DNA from: Onchocerca volvulus
Lineage: Eukaryota > Nematoda > Chromadorea > Rhabditida > Onchocercidae
Direction: 5' to 3'
Assembly (NCBI GenBank): GCA_000499405.2
Contig: HG738140.1
Location: 372,001-436,000 of the forward strand
DNA: 64,000 nucleotides
The position numbers and the translations under genes were made by a program. The notes under the pieces were generated by a model. The model saw only the letters and a program-made list of their open reading frames with translations, made no database searches and had not been told where the DNA came from. This document shows positions 10,150-21,582 of the stretch, piece after piece (position 1 is the stretch's first letter; each line of letters begins with the position of its first letter).

Positions 10150-12787
10150 TCATAAATCTTCCAGAAATTTGGCCAATTTTCGGGCAATTTTATGATGTAC
10201 CAGTGTTGAGGGGTACCACTGATTATAATAAGCATAGTCGAATACTTTGAGCGACCTGAAATTACTGATATCTGGATGTTGCTGATAAATGGTACTTGCT
10301 CAAGGTTGAGATATCGTACAATTTTTCTGTTTTTGCTCCTAATTGGGTTTGAGTTTCTAAGAGTGAACTTTCATTCCCATTATTGTAGATGGTAATTTAA
10401 AAGACTAAATCAAGAAATTTCTACACATACGTCATATTATCTTGTTGATAAGTGAATGGTTCATTTGTTTTCAATCCTCGTACAGCATCAACAATGGCTG
10501 CGTTCAAATCGAATAGCCCAACCTGTCGATTTCCGCGCCCTTCGGTGACTACTAACTTCCAAAGTTTCTAAAACAAACAATTTAAACATTTGGAACTTCT
10601 ACTTGTATTAAAATTTCAGGTCAGATACGTTCGAAGATTGTACTTGGCCTTAGTCTTATCGCCGAAGGCATTCCTCTTTTAATAATAAGTTCGCTAATAA
10701 AATATCAACACTTTACTAATATTTATCATTATACCGAATTGATATGCGAAACCACTGAAGAAATGTCCAAGTCGTCATTTCCACTTGAGGCAAACATCGC
10801 GTAACCTGGCGCTTCATATGGGTCAACCAAATTCATAATTATTATAATACCTGGAAGATCATAATCTAAAAGATAAAAGAGAAAACACATTCTTTCTTTC
10901 TTTCTAAATGAAAGATCATTGCAGTTGTTGGGATCAATTAAGTAGACTGAATCTTATGCATTACCAATTATCAAGCCAGCTAAGATTACTGGAAAAGACA
11001 ACTTTTTCCCTCCCAATTTGAATGTCAAAGCTTGTGAAACAGAAGGTATTTCCTACCAACCATTAAGATTTTCAATTACTGAAATCATATTTTTGCTAAT
11101 TCACAAACAAACCGTTATCTATACTGTTGATCAACCCTAATACAGCATGTGCTATATTCTCATTGATTTTGTCGACGTTAATCGATCCATCGAAATTCTT
11201 TTGCGGCAAGATTAGCTCTAGTAATCCACCTACTTGTAAAATGATCAAGGAATCTGAAACAGAACAGATAAATAGATCTACCAAGTTCCATCACAATTTG
11301 TTGGACGAAGCTAGCAATTAATAAAGATGCATGGCGCAGATAGAATGAAATGACGGAATGGCTGGCTAATGGCAAGATAAAAGAAAAAGAAAATAGGATA
11401 AGAAAAGAAATTTTAATCAAGATTGGAGGTAAATGATTCAGATTGTAAAACATCGGGAAAGACTTTATCTCTGCTCATGACTAGGTTTTAAATATTATCT
11501 GATTAGAAGTTATATTATGACAGAAAGTCATCTATTTTACCTCTTGCTACAGTGCGTTGACTCATAAAGTGATATTCGATCTGCCATAGTATTCCCGACC
11601 AATCTGAGAAAAACATATTGTTGTAGTCGCTTCTTGCTCCACTATATGCATAATTTATATACTAAAATTTATAAAACTCATTAATTCTTTGAAAAATCTC
11701 TTCCAGCAAAAGATAAGACGGAAACTTTCTTTTTTATTTATAATATCACACAGCAATTTTTTGTCACACACCAATTCATCACATCACACGGAACTATCTA
11801 AGAACTATAACAGTGAAATACTCGGTTTTAAATCAAGAAAGATCTCGTGATGATACTGACAAAAAGTGATTTTCCTTCGTAAAAAACAGAAAATCTAGAA
11901 ATAACTCACCTCCTCACATTCAAGCATTTTGTTTAAATATTCTGGCCACACTGGACCGTTTGAATTTCTCATGAAACCATGGGAATGAATGCTGAATTCG
12001 ACACCATCATCCGTAAAGTCATCACCAAATACGATTAGCTGTGAGCATGGCACGTTATGTGGCTATAAATAAGTAGTGATTTATCGTATTGGCATTCTAT
12101 AAATTCCACTATATTTTATTCAAATTATTTACAATTACAATTTGAATATTTATTAGTTGCCTTGAATTTAAAGAATTCAAGGCAATTAATTTTAAATTTA
12201 AATTTATTACTGCTGTCAAGAATATTTTCAATTATTAGATTATTAAATAGAGTAATTTCTCAATAATTTTTCCAATTACACATTTGGTATTAATATATTA
12301 GAAGAGACTTTTATTACCAAATTATTAATTTAAATTTATCTAACAATGATCAAGTGATGACAATTCGCCAATGACTACTTAGACAAGAAAATTATTCTGA
12401 GAAATTCGAATCATGATTTTGTGAAATGGGACGCGTAAGAATGCTGTGTTGCTCGAAATGACCAGTTGAAAGTAAAAATCGAAAAAGAATGGTATATTTT
12501 AAAGCATAACTCATGTATAGGATAAGAAAAAACTTAGCTTACCCACCTTCTTGGGTAAAGGAGAAAAAATAAGGGATCGCAAGGTAGTATAAAATGGAAA
12601 TGAGACTTTCGAGCCGCAAACGAAACATTCTTCAAACATGAATTACATTTCAATTCTCAAGTCACTAATGTATTAGTGCTTGAGAATGATGACAAATGGA
12701 ATTACCTACCTTATGAAGTAAATTAAATGATGACGAGGGATGTGGCATGATGAGTAGTGGAAGCAAGCTAACCAGCAACCTTATCAT
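10150..12787 (-). CDS. Secreted GDSL/SGNH-family protein lacking the catalytic residues
   Basis: Seen (minus strand): exons 12787-12710, 12062-11910, 11661-11541, 11253-11113, 10865-10735, 10567-10431 and 10255-10150 join in phase to about 288 residues. Residues 1-20 form a signal peptide ('LLVSLLPLLIM'). Family landmarks are clear: 'LIVFGDDFTDDG' (block I), 'NGPVWPEYL', 'YINYAYSGARSD' (block II Gly), 'DSLIILQVGGLLEL' (block III), 'IIIIMNLVDPYEAPGY', and a C-terminal 'YYNQWYPSTLVHH' (block V). In active members block I is GDS, block III is G-x-N-D and block V is D-x-x-H-P-T. Here Ser is Asp, Asn-Asp is Leu-Leu, and block V Asp and His are Asn and Tyr. The reading frame is intact, so this looks like a maintained non-enzymatic secreted protein rather than a pseudogene. 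An open segment at 10970-11055 could be an optional exon. Confidence 0.75.
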
Positions 12788-13104
12788 AATAAATCAGTCT
12801 GAACCAAATAATATGAATTTCTCGGATTGCGATCTTCCCTTCCTACGCTCCTTTCGTGATCTGCGAACACCGGTACCACTTGTTTAATTATTTATTCGCC
12901 ATTTCAATCGTTCTACCTAATGACAGCTGCGTAAATTTCATTGGGCCGTTCGTACCGTCAACTTTGTCGCTATTGCCCTCGGTGACCCTGTTTACACATC
13001 ATGTGCCATCCTCAATCATTATCCCCAACATTATCTTTGGTCTGTTTCCTGTTTCAGGCATTTCAACCTGTCACCACAACAATCACCGACACAAGAAAGC
13101 TTGA
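12788..13104. other. GC-richer patch, open on both strands, upstream of the GDSL gene
   Basis: This stretch is visibly richer in G and C than its surroundings. The plus strand has an 82-codon open frame (12856-13104). The minus strand has a frame starting 'MPETGNRPKIMLGIMIEDGT', broken by one TGA, then continuing about 38 codons. I recognise no family. It could be promoter sequence, an unrecognised exon or foreign DNA. Confidence 0.3.
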
Positions 13105-14733
13105 CTAATATTCCCCGAGAAACGATGCGTCATTTTTTTACGACTATCGCCCCGACAAGCTGTCTAGCTAGATAGAAAATTAATCAATTTCAAATATCGG
13201 TTTGCATCAAACTGAATATGGATATAATTCAAAAGAATGAAAAAAAATATACTAAAAAATAGCAATTTTAAAAATTTCATAGATTTAGGATTAATTTTCT
13301 TTTGAGATGCACCGAAGCAGGATTACCTGTGCATCAGGATTCCAGATCACTTCAGCAGGTAATTAATATTTGTCAAATATTAGCAGAAAAAGTAACTAAT
13401 CATACGTATGCAGTAGTTTTTTCTGGATAACAGCATAGAAAAAATATGTTATTCTATAGATGTTATCATTTATAAGACATATCATTTCTGGAATCTTTTG
13501 CTTGATTATCCCACTGCCTCTTTCGGCTAGTAAAGCGGAATATTGAGGAATTAGAAAAAATAGCTATATATATATATATATATATATGATGGCAATGAAG
13601 ATGTAGGAAAAATTTGAATACCTCATTTCCAGAAAGTAGCCATTAAAGATTGATTGTTCCATCGATTAGATTTTAAGCTTCGGGATAAAACTGCGGCCAG
13701 CTCTGGACAAACTAGTTGCATTTGCACATATAAAGTAAGAGAAAAAAGAAGGAGCCAAAATATCAAGGAAGATTTGCAAAAGTACAGATCACACCTGAAA
13801 TTTGAAATATCAAAGTTCTATTGCAAGTTTCCAGTTTTATTGCTTTCGCAGAGTTGAAATTTAATGAACCAAACTGCAGCACTGGTTTGATTTTTGAAAG
13901 GAGCGACGCAAAGATTTCATTAAAAATGAAAAAGACCGGGAAATAACTGCTTGTTCAGGCCTACCTTCTACTTCTAAGCCAAGAATAGATATCTACCTTG
14001 GCTGATTATCATTTCAATATGTCGAAACCAAACATAAGCAAGAGAGAGAAAGAAATGAGCGATGGTTATTGTAAATATTTCTGGTTGAAAATTTACTATC
14101 ACCCACACAAAACAGAACAATTATTGTCAAGATAATTATGAGAAGATTTGGTCAGATATAAATTTCAACGAAAGATGTAAGTTGCAAAATTAGGCCTCAA
14201 GAATTCTAAAAGCCAAGAAGCGACAATCTGCTATGAATTTCTCATTCCTCTCTTACAATCATCATTCATCATTTTTTCTAACCCATAAACAATCAATTCA
14301 TTGATGAATGCTTATCATCATTAATTAAGATAATTATTACTAACATTCCTAATTAATAGAGAACAGCAAGAGAGAGAGAGAGAGAAAGAAAAAAATGGGT
14401 GATGATAATGAGATCAAGATGGAATGAAAAATTCAATTCCATTCATAGGAAATACTTTCTTTTATGATAACAGTAACAACAAAGAAAAGAAAGAAAGTTT
14501 GGTGAATGTGTCATGTCACATCGTATCGTCATATCATATCATATCATATCATATCATTATATCATAATCACCAGCATCAAAGTACAAAGAAGAGAAAGAA
14601 ATGTTTCACTTTATTTGTAAATCAAATGTAAAAAAAGGATGAGAAAGTAGCAGAACGAGAAGAAAGGGAAAAAAGAGAAGTTATTTTGTTATTTCTATTA
14701 TCGGCCGAACTATCATTATTAACACTACTGTCA
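13105..14733. other. Non-coding stretch with simple repeats
   Basis: Contains a TA dinucleotide run at about 13565-13587, a GA run at about 14370-14386 and an ATATC pentanucleotide run at about 14530-14556. A possible exon-like frame around 13657-13733 ends at a good GTAAGA donor but has no identifiable start or acceptor. Confidence 0.45.
14530..14556. repeat. ATATC pentanucleotide microsatellite
   Basis: About five tandem copies of ATATC, with related ATATCAT words nearby at 14566-14575 and 14886-14900. Confidence 0.8.
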
Positions 14734-14973
<240 letters not shown>

Positions 14974-15273
14974 CTAAGTTGTGCTACCACTATATTACAG
15001 TAATCATTCGACTTATTGTTGCTACTACAATATAATTATTTCTTCAGGCAGTTTCTCGTCTTTCTTCAGCAAATTATCGAACTACGTAAGTGGACACATA
15101 CCTTCGGCCAACATTATGGACAGCAATCCGCCAGTCCCGGAAGTGAATGAAGTTTGTCTTTTTTTTCATTCGGTGAAGTCACTCCATCTTCCATTTAACT
15201 GCAACTCCAAGAAAGGATTATAAAAATGTTCATTACGAATTACTTCAACACATTAATTAATATTAAATGTGGG

Positions 15274-15722
15274 TTAAGCACTGGGATCCATTTTGTGCTC
15301 AAACTTACCATCATATACACTTTGATACAAGAATTCAGGTTTAGTTTTTGCAGACCATGGCTTTGTTTGTAAATAAATTTTAGGGTTGTCATCATGCAGA
15401 AACTTAGTTTCCATATCCATTATTAACTATCCCTGCGGGACATTCGACAATAGCTTTGCCACTGTTGTTAAATTCGCCAATTACGCTGACTTCTACATCA
15501 CGTATTTTCATGATTTGCCTAAACGCAGGAAGGTTTTCTTTTGGTACTGCTAAAGTCATTCTCTCTTGTGATTCTGATATCCATATTTCCCATGGAGCCA
15601 TATCATCGTTTTTAAGTAAAACCTTGCTTAAATCAACTTTAAATCCATCTTTTCCCATTTCATCAATGGATGACGATAGGCCACCTGCTCCATTATCTGT
15701 CCACCATTATGCCATCAATTGA
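15274..15722 (-). pseudogene. purL: Broken fragment of bacterial-type purL (FGAM synthase), probable Wolbachia-derived insert
   Basis: Seen on the minus strand: from about 15700 to 15404 one frame encodes about 98 residues with the PurL landmarks 'TDNGAGGLSSSIDEMG', 'MAPWEIWISESQERM' and 'RDVEVSVIGEFNNSGKA'. It then runs into a stop, while the matching continuation 'MDMETKFLHDDNPKIYL' (about 15420-15274) is in another frame, so a frameshift lies near 15405-15435. Upstream the similarity ends abruptly near 15722 and downstream at a stop at 15274; the rest of the enzyme is missing. Family knowledge: PurL makes formylglycinamidine ribonucleotide in purine synthesis. 'SESQERM' is the bacterial form of a motif that is usually 'NESQERY' in eukaryotic enzymes. 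Filarial worms lack this pathway, their Wolbachia have it, and Wolbachia fragments in filarial nuclei are well documented. Wolbachia origin is inference. Confidence 0.7.
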
Positions 15723-16052
15723 AAAAGAGCATACTAAATATTTCAGTATTGTTCATAGCTTATATCATTATTTATTATTATTTTCACGAGGACTTAATAA
15801 ATGGTAAGAAACTTCACAAAAAAGTGTTCTGAAATTATATAAAAATTGTGGATAATATAACCAGATTTAATCTGTTGCCACGATCACTACATTTATCATT
15901 ATTATTTGCTGAAGATAAAGAATAGCTTTATATTATTATTCACACTTTCATCTTCCTTCGGAAGATTATATCATTTTAGTGAGGCTAAGTTCATTATCAA
16001 TATTATCATGATCTCAGCTAACACTTCACCAAAATGAATTTTCAATTTGCAG
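15723..16052. other. Intergenic stretch ahead of KLF exon
   Basis: No feature recognised. The KLF-type gene must have a first exon with its ATG somewhere upstream of 16053, but none could be assigned. Confidence 0.4.
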
Positions 16053-17849
16053 ATCTGGAAAGACATCTCAGAGTTCTTAGATAAAGAACATTTCGGTATT
16101 ACCAACACACAGTATTGCTTCAGCTCTCTATCCCCGCTTGATACGGCTAAAATTAATTATCAACTTTCCCGCACTTTTCAGGTTTGATCTAATTTCTTGA
16201 TGACAATGTTGATGATGAAAGCACAAAAGAAACAGTAAAAAACGAATGTGAAAAAGCGAGATTTTAAATTGAGAATCAATAATTGTATGGGGAGAAGGAG
16301 GAAAGGAGAAAGAAGATATTATCAAAATCGTGATAGGAGTAGCTGATAGAATACCGGAGTTTAGAAAACATCTCGAGATGACTGGTCATGATAAGTTTAT
16401 AAAAAATAATTGCAGAACGCAATCCTGTGCAAAATCTCATATTGTTGAGGAAATACCGCGCTGAATATTAGGCCCTGGGTTTCGAAAGACTTGAGGTAGC
16501 TTTGGAATCAAAGCCCCATCCAATACTTCTAATAAACCATGCGAATGAAGCTCTATTGGCAATGATAATAGAAATAGTCTTAAATACATTTATATCCTGA
16601 AAAAAAGTTTCGTCTTGCAAGATTTCCAAAGTGCTGAAGTTGAATTTTCTAGTTAAATCTGCATTATTCCAAACTTTTAGAACTTTATAATTTCTTGGCA
16701 AATTTAAAAAGGCGGAAAATAAGATTTGGCTTCAATATGATGAACCATTTTTCAGGCCCATAGCAAAGATCGGACGTTACGTGATCCGCCTATTGCTCTC
16801 AGCTTGCCTCCAATACCGAAAAAACAGGAAATCAAACATAAAGAAACAATAAATGAAGAGGAACTGCTACATCATCGAACTGAAGAAGCTCCTGAAAGTC
16901 TCTTTTATCCATCATTATCTCCTTCGAAACTTGGATCAGTGTCATTTATTCCTGTGTCATCCTCATTTTATTCTCAGTCTGCCGATGGATTAAGCACAGC
17001 GGAAATGGAGAATCTTCCTATCAACCAATTATCCACATCCACATTACGCAAAATTCGTACAATAGGTACTCCATCTATATCAGAACTGGCAAGGTAAGTG
17101 ATGATATATGATCAGACATAGGACAGACGATTTTGCACTTATAAGATTCAAGCAGACATCCGATCTGATAAATGAATAAAACTCGTTGCAGATTATTTAA
17201 AACTAGTTCACCAGCAAAAGAAAAGCGAGAAACACGGGAACGACAATTGCTGAAAAAAACTTGTACCATTCATGAATGTGTCTATCCAGGATGTTGTAAG
17301 AAATACAATAAAAGTTCCCATTTAAAAGCTCACATGAGAACACATAGCGGTGAGAGACCATATTGCTGTAATTGGCCATCGTGTCGTTGGAAGTTCGCAA
17401 GAAGCGACGAATTAACAAGGTGATATCCGAATTAATATTTAATGATATTCATTCGGAAATTTTAACGAAATATTTTACTATTTTAATAAGTCAGTATATG
17501 TTAGTGGAGCTACTATATCTGAATATTTAAAACGGAAACTTAATAAATGACCTTTATGAAGAAATTTGAAGCAATAACCTACAGTAGACCGGAATCTGGT
17601 AACTTTGAAATAACTCTTCAAACAACTATTAAACTTTTTAGCAGCATGTTTTAGCTGTGCTCTCAGCTTTCAACAATGTATCTGAACTCATTTTTTTCTG
17701 AGGTATTTCGAAAAATCGTCTTATTGGATTTTTCCAGGCATTATCGAAAACATACCGGTGACCGTCCATTTAACTGCACCTTATGCTGTCGGTCATTTTC
17801 ACGCAGTGACCATCTCAATTTGCATGTGAAACGTCATTCTAACGATTAG
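16053..17849 (+). CDS. KLF/Sp-family C2H2 zinc-finger transcription factor (5' exon missing)
   Basis: Seen: exons 16053-16181, 16756-17093, 17192-17419 and 17738-17849 join in phase to 268 residues, ending in TAG. The C-terminus is three C2H2 fingers: '[19 protein letters not shown]', '[20 protein letters not shown]' and '[17 protein letters not shown]'. Finger spacing, the 'HTGDRPF'-type linkers and the recognition helices KSSHLKAH / RSDELTRH / RSDHLNLH are those of KLF proteins, which bind CACCC/GC boxes. The N-terminal 180 residues are Ser/Pro/Glu-rich and of low complexity, as in KLF activation domains. The third finger ends four residues before the stop, the usual KLF layout. The first listed exon follows a TTTGCAG acceptor and has an in-frame stop just before it, so an upstream coding exon with the start is missing from this model. 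Confidence 0.85.
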
Positions 17850-18518
17850 AAATAGCGTAACTTCTTGCTATTCAAAAATTATACCGCATTCCGATCTCAC
17901 TTTTTCGTGTTCAGTGTTAAGACTAAAGAAAAGTCAAAAAAATTTATATGTGATTTCGTAAAAAATTCCCATAATATGACAATGATATGTCCATTATAGC
18001 ACAATTGCAAAAAAAGAATTATTTTACATTTCAGTATGCTAAAGAATATGTTGCGGTTTATACCCGAATCGAAAAATTGACATAAAATCAAGGAAAAAAT
18101 GAGTCGCTGAAGAAAAACAAGTAAAACTGAAAATAAGGAAATAATGTGTTGTAAATGATGTTAAGAGCAAATTTCAGTATTAATTTCAGTATATACATGG
18201 ATTAATATTTAAATATTAGTCTACTTTTTCGCCTGTAGAAATTAAAAAATATATTCGAAAAGTGCTATGATTAAATAAGATAGGAAAGATTACTATTGAT
18301 AAAATATCCAGAAGTGAACTAAGCATTTTGAAATTCAAGAAATAAGATTATAGAAATCCAGGAACAAAATCTTGTTAATCCTATTATATTACAAACTTCA
18401 TGTTCGAAAAAACAAAAACCGAAAGAAATAAATTTGTTTGTCATGTCATTAAAAACATTATTTTATACCATCAACCTATAACTTACTTATAACAATAAAA
18501 CACAATAGATACACACTG
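17850..18518. other. Convergent 3' intergenic region
   Basis: AT-rich 3' flank between the KLF gene (plus) and an unresolved minus-strand gene. No feature was recognised. Confidence 0.45.
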
Positions 18519-19758
18519 TTAAGGAGGTGGTATTCTTGGAAAAACCGGTAATATTGTATTGTTATACTGCGAATTGGTCGGGATAAACGTAATCGACGTC
18601 TGAGACTCCAAATTATTTACTAACTGAACCGTACGAGGATCACAACGCGGGACTATTGAATCTGATGTCAGCGGACGGTTCGATGCCCTTAATGAATAAA
18701 CAAAGTTTGCAGTTATATTATAGAATTTTGGTACAAGTATGTTAACAAGGGAAAGGCTGTTCCATTAAAATATAAACTTGAATCAAGTTTCTTAGTTAAA
18801 AAATTCAAAAAACGAACATCGTAAACATCTTTTCAAACATAAAATGAAAAATTATTCAAACCTGCAATTTGTCAAAAATTCACACCCACTTTTGTAGATA
18901 TAGTAATTTCATTTTGCTTAACATGTAATTTTAAAGTCTGGAAAAGCCCCACGGTGATTTTCGTTGCCTTACTTTGGATAAATTCATAAGCTTAATGATA
19001 ATGCTAATTTTGAATTGTTAATTTACAATACCCCGAGTTCTTCATCATCAATTGTCGAGTTCTATTTAATTCTTCCAACAGCTTCCGGTTATTATCTTCT
19101 GAAATAGAATACTTTGAGTAAAATTATTTTATCATCTAAAACATCATTTCAAAAAAAAAGAAAAGAGAATTAGAATTCATTTTCATAGCTATTATTAAAA
19201 AAATTACCTACCTGTTCGCCTCAATTCAGAATGTTAGGATGCTCAACTAATAAATTTCAGAATTAAAAGAATATGAAGAATAGATATTACTATCGAGGAT
19301 AACACCTCCTGTTATTAGGATTTTCATTCTTACTTCATCTATTTAAACCATAAAAAATGTAGTGCTATAATTTTTTAAATAAGACGCCTTATTTTATAAG
19401 CAATATTCCTTTTCTACAGTTATAATCACTGGTTAATTTCAAAAAAATAAATTGACACATTATCGATACGAAATAGATTCCGAGTTCCGAATTTCTGCTT
19501 GCTGAATGAATTAATGTAATTTAGAATAGAATATATTGCTTTATTTCATACTATACATCATCAGACTTATGGAAAATCTTTGTTATTTTTGATTTATAAT
19601 GGAAATGTAAATCAAATTAGTATAACTATCAAATTTACAGCATATAATAATCACTATAATAGAAAAACTGGAAAAAAATCTGAAAAATGGTACCTTGTTT
19701 AGATGAGGCCATAAATTTGAGGAAAACGTCTCACCATAGAAATGCTGCAAGCAACGAC
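18519..19758 (-). CDS. Unrecognised minus-strand gene, 3' exons only
   Basis: Seen: the last exon (18687-18519) encodes about 55 residues ending '[11 protein letters not shown]' and TAA, with balanced coding composition ('[16 protein letters not shown]'). Its acceptor is in phase with an exon at 19098-19032 encoding '[20 protein letters not shown]', a heptad-like helix that could be the end of a leucine zipper or other coiled coil. A third candidate exon at 19758-19694 ('[21 protein letters not shown]', good AG and GT borders) does not join the second in phase, so an exon is missing between them or it belongs elsewhere. No start codon or DNA-binding basic region was found up to 21.5 kb. Function unknown. 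Confidence 0.45.
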
Positions 19759-20387
19759 CTAAAAGAATCTATCAGTTTTACTGATATTTTGCCGTAAGAG
19801 TTAAACATTGAGGAAACTATAACGAAAAGAAAGAACCTAAAAACAACTGCTAGAATATACACTCATGACTGAAAATCGTCAATTTTCTTATAACATAATA
19901 ATTCCATCCTTTGATCTTAAAAATTATATGCTTATGCGACATGAAGTCAGATGTATGGTCTTCACCACTTTGTGAAGAGTACACGTATGATGTATCATAC
20001 GAACATAGTATAGATGAAACAACCAACCAACAGAGTGCTAATATGTTGTTCATCTGTCCTTAAGCCAGATTGCAGAGCAGTAAGGATACTCATGAGATAC
20101 GTGAAACAAAACGCACGTGTAATAACACGTTAAAAGCAGATGTAAACTATAAAGGCATTTCAAACTTCATTTTCACCATCATTCTCAATACAAAACTCCG
20201 CGTAGTCAGGATGGACAAGAAAGCAACATCAAGACAGTAAGCTAGACAGGTCACGGACACGCAAACCTATTCTTACTTACTTCCAACGGAACCTTACGTC
20301 AAATTTCTATAAATTTAAACAAACTTTCCTGCAATTTAAATCTCCCGCTGTATCGTATCATAAAATCCTCCTACGAAGAATTCGGGA

Positions 20388-20611
20388 ATGGTTAATGGAT
20401 GTGTTGCAGCGGAAAAGTCTCAGGATGAAAATAATAGGCACATGATAGGTTTAGGCTAGGTGATTTTAGGAGGGAATTGGGTGGGATGGTTGATGCCGCG
20501 GTGTCGGGGAGTCCTGGTGTTGCCGCGGTGATAGTGAACTACAAGGATGATCTAAATACCGTGGATTTTAATGCTCTTTCTACTATGAAAGATGGGGTGA
20601 AAGGGGATTGA
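20388..20611 (+). other. GC-rich coding-like patch of unknown origin
   Basis: Between 20388 and 20611 the base composition rises well above its neighbours and two plus-strand frames follow one another. The first is 'MVNGCVAAEKSQDENNRHMIGLG' in total (23 residues from the ATG at 20388), closed by TAG. The second, open from 20438 to a TGA at 20609-20611, includes 'GGMVDAAVSGSPGVAA' and 'NYKDDLNTVDFNALST'. The composition is that of a folded protein, but no splice sites fit well and I recognise no family. It may be decayed foreign coding DNA. Confidence 0.3.
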
Positions 20612-21582
20612 AAGGTGAAATTCTGGAAAATGAATAGCAGATTCTGTGATACCGGTATAGGTCTTTAGAAGTGGTTAGTTATATCCATGTGCCAGTAAGT
20701 TGTGGTAGCAGTAATGTGATATTCGGATCGTACCATGTTTCGAATAGCATAAGTATAGTATGTAGAGTATCACTGCTACAGAAATCATGATTGTAATACT
20801 ACCAGTTTTGATGAAAATTCCAGAACTCCCAGGAACGATTTGATTCTCTTGTCCCGAGTAAAGTAAGGGTTAGCTTTGATTCATTCAGTATTGAACGGGA
20901 TTGCAGTTTCTGGATATGAAGTCTGCATAATTACTACCTTTTAGTATGAAAATTTAGCAGCAAAAGTTTGTAAATACTAGGTGATTACATAATTTTTGAT
21001 GAAATAAATTAGGAATGGATTGTGCCGAATAATCGGTTAGCGCTACAGTTTTCATAAGAGCTCCAAGAGTTACTTCCGAGATGATCACTTATATTCATTT
21101 AGTTCATATATTCCTGATAATCGATCGAAAAACTTGTTTTCTTCCCTACGAATACTGTACAGTAATATACACCAAACACTATCAGTTATCGATGAATTGT
21201 AACAGTGAGATAGTGGGTCAAAATCAGCGTTGATATCACTTGAATTTAGCATAAATCTTTTGGGTGGCAACATTCAACCTTGATCTTCGTGACGATTTTT
21301 CGTGTCACTTATGACACAAAAAACAGTTATGTTTGCGTTACCTTACGCTGTTCATATTCATATTCTAGGCTAACATCAGTTGTTATTATATCCGTTTTGT
21401 TTTTTAGCTTTGAATTACCGAAAGCACCAGAAATAATGGATATGAATATCTCCATATTACAATAGATATATCTTTTGGTAGCAAAACCACTGTGCTTGCA
21501 CGGCTTTGGAAAATCGCTCAATACAGAAAAGGAAAAAAAAGACAAGGCGATATACAAAATAATTTTAAATAAAACAGGAAGG
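20612..21582. other. Intergenic, no supported feature
   Basis: 5' flank of the VIG-type gene. A minus-strand open frame at 21327-21614 overlaps its first exon but is low-complexity. Acceptor-like AAAACAG at 21571-21577 is a possible trans-splice site six bases before the VIG ATG. Confidence 0.4.

Noticed and set aside
10970..11055. Open segment between GDSL exons 4 and 5
   Set aside because: Exons 4 and 5 join in phase without it and the joined text matches the family ('LINSIDNDYDLPGIIII'). It is kept only as an optional exon.
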